The position numbers and the translations under genes were made by a program. Positions 1-7,322 of a DNA stretch of 64,000 bases are shown here, piece after piece. Location: assembly GCA_038818725.1 (NCBI GenBank), contig JAWAYL010000003.1, positions 7,074 through 71,073 on the forward strand. Reading direction: 5' to 3'. This DNA is from JACIWB01 sp038818725 (GTDB lineage: Archaea; Thermoplasmatota; E2; UBA202; JdFR-43). Below the pieces are notes generated by a model, which saw only the letters and a program-made list of their open reading frames with translations, made no database searches and was not told where the DNA came from. Numbering within the stretch: position 1 is the stretch's first letter; every line of letters begins with the position of its first letter.

Positions 1-1
1 T

Positions 2-943
2 TTTATCTTCCCTATTTCCTATCTTATAACTCCAAACAGGTATGAAGCAGAAAAGTTAAGCGGAATAAAAATAAAAAGCAAAGCAGATGTAGAAAAAGCT
101 TTAAAAATTTTGAAGAAAAAAGGAGCAAACTCCATTTTAATAAAAGGAGGACACTTTACAAACAAAACAGATTATCTTTTTCATGAAGGAAAAATTCTTG
201 AATATAAAGGAAAAAATATAGAAGGATGCAAGCATGGCGCGGGCTGCAGTTTTTCAGCAGCAATCACCGCAAATCTTGCAAAAGGAGTTGAACTTAAAGA
301 AAGCATCAGAATAGCAAAGAATTTTATAGAATTTGCAATAAAGCATGCAGAAAAAATTAAAAAAAATTGTCCAGTAAATCAGATTTCATGGGTAGCAAAA
401 GATGCAGAAAAATGGCGAGTTTATGAAGAATTAAAATTTTACTTAGATGAGCTTTTAAAAGAAAATATTTATGATTTAATTCCTGAAGTGGGAACAAATT
501 TCGCATATGCTCTTCCGAAAATTTTTTTAGAAAATGAAAATGATGTTTTAGCAATTGAAGGAAGAATAATAAAAGCTGGAAAAAATTTAAGAGCTGGAGA
601 AATAAAATTTGGGGCATCAAAGCATTTAGCAAAAGCAATAATAAAAGCAATGGAATATGATGAAAGCATAAGATGTGCAATAAATATAAAGTATGATGAA
701 AATTTAATAAGAAATGCTAAAAAAATTTATACTGTTTCTTCATATGATAGAAGGAAGGAGCCAAAAGAAATAAAAAATAAAGAAGGGAAAAGCATCTCAT
801 GGGGAACTGAATTTGCAATTAAAAAAGTAGCAAAAGTGCCAGACTTAATTTTTCATAAAGGAGATGTTGGTAAGGAAGCAATGATAACAATTTTTGGAAA
901 AAATCCTTCTGATGTGGTTGAAAAATTAAGGAAAGTAATCTAA
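2..943 (+). CDS. thiDN: Bifunctional ThiD-ThiN protein (HMP-P kinase / thiamine-phosphate synthase), 5' partial
   Basis: The open frame enters from the left edge, so the N-terminus is missing. The first part reads like the C-terminal half of ThiD: an ITPNRYEAE segment, then LIKGGHF, then GCKHGAGCSFSAAI, the anion-hole loop of the ribokinase fold. From about 100 residues further on it changes to a ThiN domain (GTNFAYALP, FGASKHLAKAI, SYDRRKEPKEIK, WGTEFAI). ThiD phosphorylates hydroxymethylpyrimidine phosphate and ThiN joins it to the thiazole phosphate to make thiamine phosphate. This fusion is common in archaea that lack ThiE. The first internal ATG (110) lies inside the ThiD domain and is not the start. 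It converges on the HerA-like gene with no gap. Confidence 0.9.
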   Translation, partial: FIFPISYLITPNRYEAEKLSGIKIKSKADVEKALKILKKKGANSILIKGGHFTNKTDYLFHEGKILEYKGKNIEGCKHGAGCSFSAAITANLAKGVELKESIRIAKNFIEFAIKHAEKIKKNCPVNQISWVAKDAEKWRVYEELKFYLDELLKENIYDLIPEVGTNFAYALPKIFLENENDVLAIEGRIIKAGKNLRAGEIKFGASKHLAKAIIKAMEYDESIRCAINIKYDENLIRNAKKIYTVSSYDRRKEPKEIKNKEGKSISWGTEFAIKKVAKVPDLIFHKGDVGKEAMITIFGKNPSDVVEKLRKVI

Positions 944-2290
944 TTATTTTCCTCCATGCCTTGTTTCTCTTGTTCTTACTTCAACAAAAATTGGGCAGGC
1001 TAAAGGCATGCCAGCAACTATTGCAACTCCTATAGGAAGAGTTTGAATTTCATTTGAAGAAGATGAATCAAGTCCTTCAACGCTTGAAGTTATTGCTTTA
1101 AGATCATTTGGATTTGTTGTTTTAAGTATTATATGTGTATTGCACTGTGAGATAACATTTTTATCTATCCTTGCTGGGCGCTGTGTTAAAATTGCAAGCC
1201 CTACCCCAAATTTTCTTCCTTCCGAAGCTATATTTCTTATTATATTGCTTGCAATGCTTTTTCCCTGTCCTTTTTCAGGGCAATATCTATGGGCTTCTTC
1301 AATAACTATAAGCAATGGAGGGATTGAATTATTTTTTCTTTCTTCAAATATTCTTGTGAGCAATATTGAGACAAGCATTTCCTGAATATAAGGAGGAACG
1401 CCTCTCATATTTATTATCGAGCAATTTCCCTTTTTTACAATTTCATCTAAAGGAGTGTAATATTTTGAGAAAATACCCATTGATATTATTTGCTCCATTT
1501 GATTTATCAGCCCCCATTTTGCGCTGCTCTTTGCTTCCTTTATTTCTTCAAGGATATCCTCCATAGTATATATTCTTTTTTCGCTCGCATTTTTCCATGC
1601 CTCATATAGCAACCCTTTTTGCACTTGAGTTGCTTCAGGAAATAGATAAAGCAAATCCTGAAATGATAAATTTACCTCATCGAGCAAAAGAGGAATTGCA
1701 TCTCTATTATTACTACATATAGGAGAGTATTCAAAAACATTTTTTGCATAACTTTTTGGACTTACTTCAAATTTTTTCATTTCCTCCATTTCCTCAAAGT
1801 TTGGATGCCTTAAAGAAGTATATTCTCCATGTGGATCTATTATCAGTACAGCATTCCCTTTTTTTATAAATTCTTCTATTATTACTCCCATTGTATAGCT
1901 TTTTCCACTCCCACTTTTCGCAAGTATGCATATATGCTTCTGAATAAGTATTTCAGGAGAAAGAAAAACCTTAATATTCATGTCCTTCAGAATTCCTAAA
2001 TAAATTCCTTCGTTTTCTATTCCAATTATCTTCCTTATTGTTTCTTCATCTGCTTTATAAACTTTTTCGCCAACGCTAAATGGAGTTCTTACCATATACT
2101 TTTCTTCAGTTGAACCAATAATATTTGCTTTTGCAAATGTTCCATCACTTCTATTAAAAATTTCCCATACTTGTGATAAAATTTTATTTTCATGAAAAAC
2201 ACACACATAATCAAGCTTCTTTATTTCTTGGGATGCTTTGAATATAAAATAAGAAGTAGTTCCCTCTATTATTTCCCCTATTTCTTCCAT
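944..2290 (-). CDS. HerA-like DUF87 ATPase/helicase
   Basis: This 448-residue protein has an N-terminal beta-barrel-like region (about 1-90) and a FtsK/HerA-type ATPase core. Walker A is AKSGSGKS at about residues 124-131 and Walker B is LLIVIEEAHR near 330, followed by TQRPARID and SQCNTHIILK, typical of the HerA family. HerA forms hexameric DNA pumps that work with NurA in end resection. Here no NurA, Mre11 or Rad50 gene is adjacent; the gene is the last member of the rpl44e operon, and its ATG shares one base with the stop of the PAC2 gene. Family membership is clear, but a specific role in break repair is inference. Confidence 0.88.
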   Translation of the reverse strand: MEEIGEIIEGTTSYFIFKASQEIKKLDYVCVFHENKILSQVWEIFNRSDGTFAKANIIGSTEEKYMVRTPFSVGEKVYKADEETIRKIIGIENEGIYLGILKDMNIKVFLSPEILIQKHICILAKSGSGKSYTMGVIIEEFIKKGNAVLIIDPHGEYTSLRHPNFEEMEEMKKFEVSPKSYAKNVFEYSPICSNNRDAIPLLLDEVNLSFQDLLYLFPEATQVQKGLLYEAWKNASEKRIYTMEDILEEIKEAKSSAKWGLINQMEQIISMGIFSKYYTPLDEIVKKGNCSIINMRGVPPYIQEMLVSILLTRIFEERKNNSIPPLLIVIEEAHRYCPEKGQGKSIASNIIRNIASEGRKFGVGLAILTQRPARIDKNVISQCNTHIILKTTNPNDLKAITSSVEGLDSSSSNEIQTLPIGVAIVAGMPLACPIFVEVRTRETRHGGK

Positions 2291-3060
2291 TATCCTATAT
2301 ACCTCAAATCCTCTCTTTCGCCCTTTTCTTTTTCAATTATCGACCTTTCAATGCTCTTTATTCTTTCAGTAATTTTTCTAAGCTCTTCTGCTTTCCTATC
2401 CAAGCTTGAGAGGCTTATTTTCAGTCCAAGAATTTTTGTAAGCACATTTGCAACCTCTCTTGCAGAATTCGGATCAACAATATATCCAGAGGTTTCGCCC
2501 ATAAGGCAAGCTCCTCTCATTCCACGCAATTTCCCAAGCCCCAGAAGCAATCCGGAAGCACCAACTATGCCCCCTCCTTCCTCATCCTTAAATATCACTC
2601 CATGCTTTTTAAGTTCTTCAACAAGTTCCTTGTCTGTGGCTGCGCCCGTGACGCGAGGACGCTCTACTTCTATGCCCAGCCCGTAGCCGCCGAGAGTGAA
2701 AATCATTTTAACTCCAAAAGCTTCGGCCAAATCAAGTATTTTTTCCGCAAGCATATATTGGCCATGAGGGGAAAGAGCCTGGTAATCGCCAGTAAGGATG
2801 ATTAAATCTTTTTCTCCTTTCCAGTAGAAGAATTCATTTTTTACAAGCCTTACTACTCCATCTGACCCAATTATAACCTGGGGTGGGAAATCTGTAGAGT
2901 ATAGCTCAGCAAATTTCTTTGCCTTTATTTCCTCTATAATATGCTCAGCTGCTATTTTTCCAACATTTCCTATACCAGGTAGCCCTTCAATTAATATTGG
3001 CTCTTTAAGCTGGGGTTTTTCCAGATACACTATTTTTATTTCCTCAATTTTTTTTGCCAT
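2290..3060 (-). CDS. PAC2-family proteasome assembly chaperone-like protein
   Basis: This 256-residue protein has PAC2-family landmarks: LIEGLPGIGNVGKIAAEH at the N-terminus, a YSTDFPPQVII segment, LTGDYQALSPHG and a glycine-rich GGGIVGASGLLLGLG loop, ending in a charged helical tail. Archaeal homologues are annotated as proteasome assembly chaperones, though a chaperone role is proven mainly for eukaryotic and some archaeal members. It overlaps the end of nop10 by 17 bases and the HerA gene by one base, so it is translated within the rpl44e-rps27e-aif2a-nop10 operon. That gene order is widely conserved in archaea and supports the call. Confidence 0.88.
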   Translation of the reverse strand: MAKKIEEIKIVYLEKPQLKEPILIEGLPGIGNVGKIAAEHIIEEIKAKKFAELYSTDFPPQVIIGSDGVVRLVKNEFFYWKGEKDLIILTGDYQALSPHGQYMLAEKILDLAEAFGVKMIFTLGGYGLGIEVERPRVTGAATDKELVEELKKHGVIFKDEEGGGIVGASGLLLGLGKLRGMRGACLMGETSGYIVDPNSAREVANVLTKILGLKISLSSLDRKAEELRKITERIKSIERSIIEKEKGEREDLRYIG

Positions 3061-3205
3061 ATTTTTCCTCCTTTAACATTCTCCTATATTTACCATATTT
3101 ATCTTGAGGGGAGAAGCGAGGTGGTTCTTTTTTTTGCGTCTCCGAGTTGCATACTGGACAATATTTTTTAAGAGTATATCTGTTGCATTTCTGACAATAT
3201 TTCAT
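3044..3205 (-). CDS. nop10: Ribosome biogenesis protein Nop10
   Basis: This short gene encodes 53 residues beginning MKYCQKCNRYTLKKYCPVC. The paired CxxC motifs (C4/C7 and C16/C19) form the archaeal Nop10 zinc ribbon, and the basic tail after PPRFSPQDKYGKYRR matches the family. Nop10 is a core protein of the H/ACA ribonucleoprotein and stabilises the pseudouridine synthase Cbf5. Its ATG overlaps the TGA of aif2a (ATGA), and its own TGA lies 17 bases inside the PAC2 gene. The aif2a-nop10-PAC2 order is classic for archaea. A matching H/ACA guide RNA is found at 47509-47626. Confidence 0.95.
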   Translation of the reverse strand: MKYCQKCNRYTLKKYCPVCNSETQKKEPPRFSPQDKYGKYRRMLKEEKYGKKN

Positions 3206-3975
3206 TTCATTTCCCTTATGAATTTTCCATCCCCTTTATGTTTTTTTATGTATTCAATTGCTTTATTTACATTTTCCTTTAATTTTTTTTCCGCCACTTT
3301 GTAGTCAGGTGCAATCACTTCAATTCTATATAATGGGGCGGATATATATTTTACTCTAATTTTCAATTCATTTTCCTCCTCTATTTTTTCAAGAGCTTTT
3401 TTGATATGTTTTATTCCATCACTTGTTGGGCAGGTTAATTCAACATATCCATTTATTTCAACAAAAGGAATTATTATATTCTGTTTTGCAATTTCTATAA
3501 ATGCATCAACCCACTCTTCATTAAATTCTTTTCTGAACTTCTTTTCATTTTTGATCGCATCTTCAAAAGCACTATAGAGGGTGTTATATTTTTTTAGCAA
3601 TTTTTCCTCAACTTCATCATAGAATTCATCGAAATTTTTGCCTATTTTATTCGCAACTATTTCAATCAATTTTTTTGCTTTCTGCTCATTTTTCCATTGC
3701 TCTATTTTCTCCCTTTTTTGATGCTCAGTAACTCTCTTCAACGATAAATCAACATATCCTTTAGAAGGATCAACATTCATTACCTTGCAAACTATTCTTT
3801 GCCCTTCCCTAACATATTCTCTTATATTTTTAACCCATCCAGAAGCCACTTCCTTTATATGCAAAAAACCTTTTTTATCAGGATATTCTTCGAGCTTGAC
3901 AAAAGCCCCAAATCCTTTTGCCTGCGTTACAGTGCATATAACTAAATCTCCCTTTTCAGGTAAATCCTTTCCCAT
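3202..3975 (-). CDS. eif2a: Translation initiation factor aIF2 subunit alpha
   Basis: The 257-residue protein has an N-terminal S1 (OB-fold) domain at about residues 9-83 (GDLVICTVTQAKGFGAFVKL, VMNVDPSKGYVDLSLKRV), a helical middle and a C-terminal alpha/beta domain that binds the gamma subunit. aIF2 alpha, beta and gamma deliver initiator Met-tRNA to the small subunit; the gamma subunit is encoded at 50079. The start overlaps the rps27e end by 20 bases and the stop overlaps the nop10 start, so translation is probably coupled. Length and domains are complete. Confidence 0.96.
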   Translation of the reverse strand: MGKDLPEKGDLVICTVTQAKGFGAFVKLEEYPDKKGFLHIKEVASGWVKNIREYVREGQRIVCKVMNVDPSKGYVDLSLKRVTEHQKREKIEQWKNEQKAKKLIEIVANKIGKNFDEFYDEVEEKLLKKYNTLYSAFEDAIKNEKKFRKEFNEEWVDAFIEIAKQNIIIPFVEINGYVELTCPTSDGIKHIKKALEKIEEENELKIRVKYISAPLYRIEVIAPDYKVAEKKLKENVNKAIEYIKKHKGDGKFIREMK

Positions 3976-4141
3976 GTTTTAGCTCAGCTACTATTTCACC
4001 CTTTATTTTAGCCTTCCCGCCAGTCGGGCTTGCTAGTATGCTTCCGCAAACCTGGCATTGAACTTGAATGCTTGCCTTGCTGAATATTATCTGCAAATTT
4101 CCACAATCCTTACATCTAACCTTATAAAAGCTAGAGGGCAT
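3956..4141 (-). CDS. rps27e: 30S ribosomal protein S27e
   Basis: The product has 61 residues from the ATG at 4141. A GTG two codons upstream is possible, but AGGTGA directly before this ATG acts as its ribosome-binding site. It has the S27e zinc finger, CKDCGNL then CQVCGSIL (C-x2-C, 18 residues, C-x2-C), and the conserved SPTGGKAKIKGE tail. It belongs to the small subunit. It follows rpl44e directly and overlaps aif2a, the usual archaeal arrangement. Confidence 0.95.
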   Translation of the reverse strand: MPSSFYKVRCKDCGNLQIIFSKASIQVQCQVCGSILASPTGGKAKIKGEIVAELKHGKGFT

Positions 4142-4143
4142 AT

Positions 4144-4422
4144 TCACCTCTTTATTTCAAATTTTTTAGCCCTTATGCCTTCTTTCTGATGAGCCTTTCC
4201 ACACTCCTTGCATTTATATCGGAGATGAACTCTTTTTGTTGGCTTCTCTCTTCCCTCTGGCTTTGGGCGAGGATAACCACCATAGCCAGCCGTCACGCGT
4301 CTAAATCTTCTCTGTCCCCACTTCAATTCAGATGCCTTTTTTTTCTTAACTCTTTCTATTGAATGCTCTGTATGATGTTTGCAATATGGACAGTATGTCT
4401 TTATTATGGCGGGTCTAATCAT
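4144..4422 (-). CDS. rpl44e: 50S ribosomal protein L44e
   Basis: The 92-residue protein has two zinc-binding cysteine pairs (TYCPYCKHHTEH near the N-terminus and YKCKECGKAH near the C-terminus) around a basic core with GQRRFRRVTAGYGGYPRPKPEG. It belongs to the large subunit near the E site. It is the first gene of the minus-strand operon running to the HerA-like gene. A TATA-like stretch (4441-4456 on this strand) precedes it. Confidence 0.95.
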   Translation of the reverse strand: MIRPAIIKTYCPYCKHHTEHSIERVKKKKASELKWGQRRFRRVTAGYGGYPRPKPEGREKPTKRVHLRYKCKECGKAHQKEGIRAKKFEIKR

Positions 4423-4431
4423 GATGTTGTA

Positions 4432-4460
4432 ATAGGAAATAATATATAAAAATGTTTAGT
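4432..4460 (-). promoter_or_regulatory. TATA-type promoter of the rpl44e operon
   Basis: On the minus strand the sequence TTTTTATATATTATTTCC lies about 15-30 bases before the rpl44e ATG. This is an archaeal TATA box at a distance that leaves a very short leader. No Shine-Dalgarno sequence precedes this first gene, consistent with a near-leaderless transcript. Assignment is by position and composition only. Confidence 0.5.
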
Positions 4461-4477
4461 TTTAGTTTATTAAAAAA

Positions 4478-5108
4478 TTACATTTCCAGATAAACAACAT
4501 CATCTTCATGTGCTGAAATAAATTTTTTTATGACTTCAATCTCTTTTGGTTTCATACTTCTTTGGTTGTTTTCCTTATAATATGTATTCCCGATTACCAT
4601 TAGAATTTCCTCTGTCACTCCTTTTTCTTTTAATATTTTAAGTGTTTCGTATGCCTTTTTCAATTCTTCTTCAACATCTTTCCTGTGAGCTTCTAAAGAA
4701 TAATGAAAATATTTAATTTCTACACACAATAGAAACAGGTTATCCTTACCATCATCAACATCTGTTATAGCTATATCTATGTCTCCTCCTCCTCTTTTTC
4801 TATTTTTAAATTTTAATATTTCCTCAACAGCTGCATTCCATTTTTCGTTTATAGTTTTATTTTCTTTAAATTGATTTTTTTTAATTTGAAATTCTGAATG
4901 CACATATCCAATTTGTTTTTCCTCGATTTTGTTGAGAAAATAAATGTATTATATATGTTCTTAAATCTGATTCATTCCAGCAGACGAAAGGATAATCACG
5001 CTTACGGGAAAAATTTTGGATTCTCTCCTCATAAAATTCATGATATCCCTTTGCACTTTCCCTAAAAAGATTTTTTATTTGAGAAGCGGTTATTTTTCGA
5101 TTAATCAT
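4478..5108 (-). pseudogene. Frameshifted nuclease-like hypothetical gene (one gene in two frames)
   Basis: Two frames join into one plausible protein. The first part (from the ATG at 5108) reads through FVCWNESDLRTYIIH and stops at 4881. In the next frame the sequence continues as YFLNKIEEKQIGYVHSEFQI, then GGGDIDIAITD, LLCVEIKYFHYS, EEELKKAYETLKILKEKG and a C-terminus at 4478. A single base gained near a TTTT run (about 4930-4945) restores one frame of about 210 residues. The GGGDIDIAI and CVEIKY elements resemble the D...ExK core of PD-(D/E)xK nucleases, but the family is not certain. It may be real decay or an assembly error. Confidence 0.6.
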
Positions 5109-5109
5109 C

Positions 5110-6345
5110 TTAGCCTCTTATCTCTTCAATAATCTCCTTTGCTCTATCCATTCTTATTTTTCCTTCTTCAACCATCTTTTTTGCTACAATATCTATTTCC
5201 TCACCTTTTGCTCCAGCCATTATTGCTATATTTTGAGCATGAAGTTTCATATGTCCAGCTTGTATTCCTTTTGTTGAAAGGGCATAAATAGCTGCAAAAT
5301 TTTGAGCAAGTCCAACAGATGCCATTATTTCAGCAAGCTCCTTAGCTGTTTTTACTCCCATTATTTTAAGACAAAGCTTTGCCATTGGATGAACCTTTGT
5401 TGCCCCTCCAACTGTTCCAACAGCGAGCGGGAGCTTTATTTTTCCATATAAGTCACCATTTTCATTTTTTTTCCAAGTGGTGAGTGGCTTATATCCATTC
5501 ATACTTGCATATGCATGAGCCCCCGCCTCAATAGCCCGCCAATCGTTGCCTGTTGCAATTGCAACCGCATCTATTCCATTCATTATTCCTTTATTGTGAG
5601 TTGCAGCTCTGAAAGGATCTAAGCATGCAAATTCATATGCTTTTATGACTTTATCAACAGCATTTCCTATTTCCTCCTTTTTATAAACTACTTCTGCTTC
5701 AGCCATTCTATAAATTGCAAGATTTGATATTATTCTGAGCAATGCTTTTCCATTTGTTATTTTTTCAATTAGAGGAGCAGTCGCCTCCGCCATTGTATTC
5801 ACTGCATTTGCACCCATTGCATCCCTTACATCTACAAGAAGATGCACTACTAACATATCATTACTTAGCCATCTTACTTCAATATCTCTTGCTCCCCCTC
5901 CAAATTCAACAAGCACCTTATCCTGAGCATTTGCAAGCTCTATTATATCTTCCTTTCTCTCCATTATTTTCTTTTCAGCATCTCTGCATGGATTTAAAAC
6001 CTGTATCTGTCCTATCATTATCGGCTCACTCGCCTTTGCCCTAAATCCCGCAGGGCGAGCCATCCTTGCCGCATTTGAGGCTGCAGCAACAACAGATGTT
6101 TCTTCAATTGCCATTGGAATAAGCAATTCTTTTCCATTTATTATAAAATTTGTTGCAATTCCAAGCGGAAGTTGCATGCATCCAACAACATTTTCAATCA
6201 TTCTATTTGCTATATCTTTTGGAAGAGCATTAAAAGAAATTAGCTGATTTGCTTCTTCATCGCTAAGTTCCGCGAATTCCTTAACAATTTTAACTCTTTC
6301 TTCCATACTCATCTTATAAAAGCCGGATATGCGAGACGATTTCAT
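5110..6345 (-). CDS. mvaA: Hydroxymethylglutaryl-CoA reductase, class II type
   Basis: The 411-residue protein matches class II HMG-CoA reductases: ENVVGCMQLPLGIATNF, the glutamate motif in AIEETSVVAAAS, THNKGIMNGIDAVAIATGND with the catalytic Lys and Asp, and the C-terminal GIQAGHMKLHAQN with the catalytic His. It makes mevalonate for the isoprenoid chains of archaeal ether lipids. Class II enzymes are known from bacteria and some archaea, including Thermoplasmatales. The longest frame starts at a TTG (6354). The ATG at 6345 is preferred because a TATA-like ATTTATATTG lies about 25 bases upstream, giving a leaderless start. Confidence 0.93.
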   Translation of the reverse strand: MKSSRISGFYKMSMEERVKIVKEFAELSDEEANQLISFNALPKDIANRMIENVVGCMQLPLGIATNFIINGKELLIPMAIEETSVVAAASNAARMARPAGFRAKASEPIMIGQIQVLNPCRDAEKKIMERKEDIIELANAQDKVLVEFGGGARDIEVRWLSNDMLVVHLLVDVRDAMGANAVNTMAEATAPLIEKITNGKALLRIISNLAIYRMAEAEVVYKKEEIGNAVDKVIKAYEFACLDPFRAATHNKGIMNGIDAVAIATGNDWRAIEAGAHAYASMNGYKPLTTWKKNENGDLYGKIKLPLAVGTVGGATKVHPMAKLCLKIMGVKTAKELAEIMASVGLAQNFAAIYALSTKGIQAGHMKLHAQNIAIMAGAKGEEIDIVAKKMVEEGKIRMDRAKEIIEEIRG

Positions 6346-6414
6346 AAAAAACAATTTTATTTCAATATAAATAATTAACCGACAATTTTATATCTACCTT
6401 TCATTTATCTAAAT

Positions 6415-6576
6415 ATGGCAAAGAAAAGCAGGAGTGGCTTCCAGTCCGCTGCTGGCTTAGTAAGGTATTTTGAAGAAGAGAAAACAGGTTTAAAAATTGA
6501 CCCAAGGTTTATAGTTGTTTTTTCAATCCTCACTGTAGCTATTGTTGTTGCAATGAAATATCTTTTCCCTGTCTAA
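6415..6576 (+). CDS. secG: Preprotein translocase subunit Sec61 beta (SecG-like)
   Basis: This small gene encodes 53 residues: a basic N-terminus (MAKKSRSGFQSAAGLVRYFE), a GLKIDPRFIVV hinge and one hydrophobic C-terminal helix ending KYLFPV. This is the archaeal Sec61 beta pattern: N-terminus in the cytoplasm, tail-anchored, attached to SecYE. The stop codon is directly followed by the ATG of the GPN-loop GTPase, so the two are probably co-transcribed. The many secreted proteins in the window would use this translocon. Confidence 0.93.
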   Translation: MAKKSRSGFQSAAGLVRYFEEEKTGLKIDPRFIVVFSILTVAIVVAMKYLFPV

Positions 6577-7272
6577 ATGTATGTCTTCATTCTCGGTCCA
6601 GCGGGCGCAGGCAAAACGAGCATAGCAAAAAATTTATCGAAGCATGGAATTTTAATAAATCTTGATGCTGCAACCCCTTGCAATGCATGCATTGATATAA
6701 GAAAATGGGTAAAAATAGAGGAAATTCAAAAAAATTATGCTTTGGGAATAAATGGTGCTTTATTAAAAAGCATGGAAATAATAAGCAATATGGATGAATG
6801 GCTTGTTAAAGATAAAAATAAAATTAAAATTGTAGATACTCCAGGACAGCTTGATATTTTTTTATATCACGATTATGGAAGAAAAATAGTTAAGAAAGCA
6901 TCTGAAAATGATATTGTTTCATCTGTTTTTGTTATGGATGCAAATGAAATTCTTTCGGTTGAAAATTACCTTGCAATGCTTGCTCTAAATGCAATTATAA
7001 ATTTGCGCCTCTCAATTCCTTCAATAACTGTTATAAATAAAATAGATACGATTAATGTTGAGCAAATAAAAAAATTTTTTGATAGAAAATATTTGAAAAA
7101 TGAAATTAAGAAAGGGGATGCTATTGTATCTCTTGCTTCTGGATTGATTGATTATATAGAATATACAAGCATTTATTCTCGTGCTATTCTTACTTCTGCA
7201 AAAACAGGCGAAGGAATAGATGAATTATATGATGCAATTCATGAAGTTCATTGTTCATGTGGTGAGCTATAA
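6577..7272 (+). CDS. GPN-loop GTPase family protein with altered GPN motif
   Basis: The 231-residue protein has Walker A GPAGAGKT (residues 7-14), the N-terminal YVFILGPAGAGKTS typical of the XAB1/GPN family, a G3 DTPGQLDIF motif, NKID (G4) and SAKTGEG (G5). GPN GTPases are dimers whose Gly-Pro-Asn loop reaches across to the partner's nucleotide. In eukaryotes they help assemble RNA polymerase; the archaeal role is unclear. Here the loop reads G57-I-N (YALGINGALL), so the proline is missing. The gene starts one base after the secG stop. It ends with a cysteine pair (HCSCGEL). Confidence 0.88.
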   Translation: MYVFILGPAGAGKTSIAKNLSKHGILINLDAATPCNACIDIRKWVKIEEIQKNYALGINGALLKSMEIISNMDEWLVKDKNKIKIVDTPGQLDIFLYHDYGRKIVKKASENDIVSSVFVMDANEILSVENYLAMLALNAIINLRLSIPSITVINKIDTINVEQIKKFFDRKYLKNEIKKGDAIVSLASGLIDYIEYTSIYSRAILTSAKTGEGIDELYDAIHEVHCSCGEL

Positions 7273-7322
7273 TTTTATGATTGAACCATACATTTTATAA
7301 ATAAAAAAACATTTCTTTCAGC

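Noticed and set aside
944..2290. HerA-NurA DNA-end resection operon
   Set aside because: Only the HerA-like ATPase is present; neighbours are ribosomal and PAC2 genes, with no NurA, Mre11 or Rad50.
2192..2686. Plus-strand frame of 164 codons across herA/PAC2
   Set aside because: It is antisense to two well-supported genes and its composition (Ser/Pro-rich) is that of a shadow frame.
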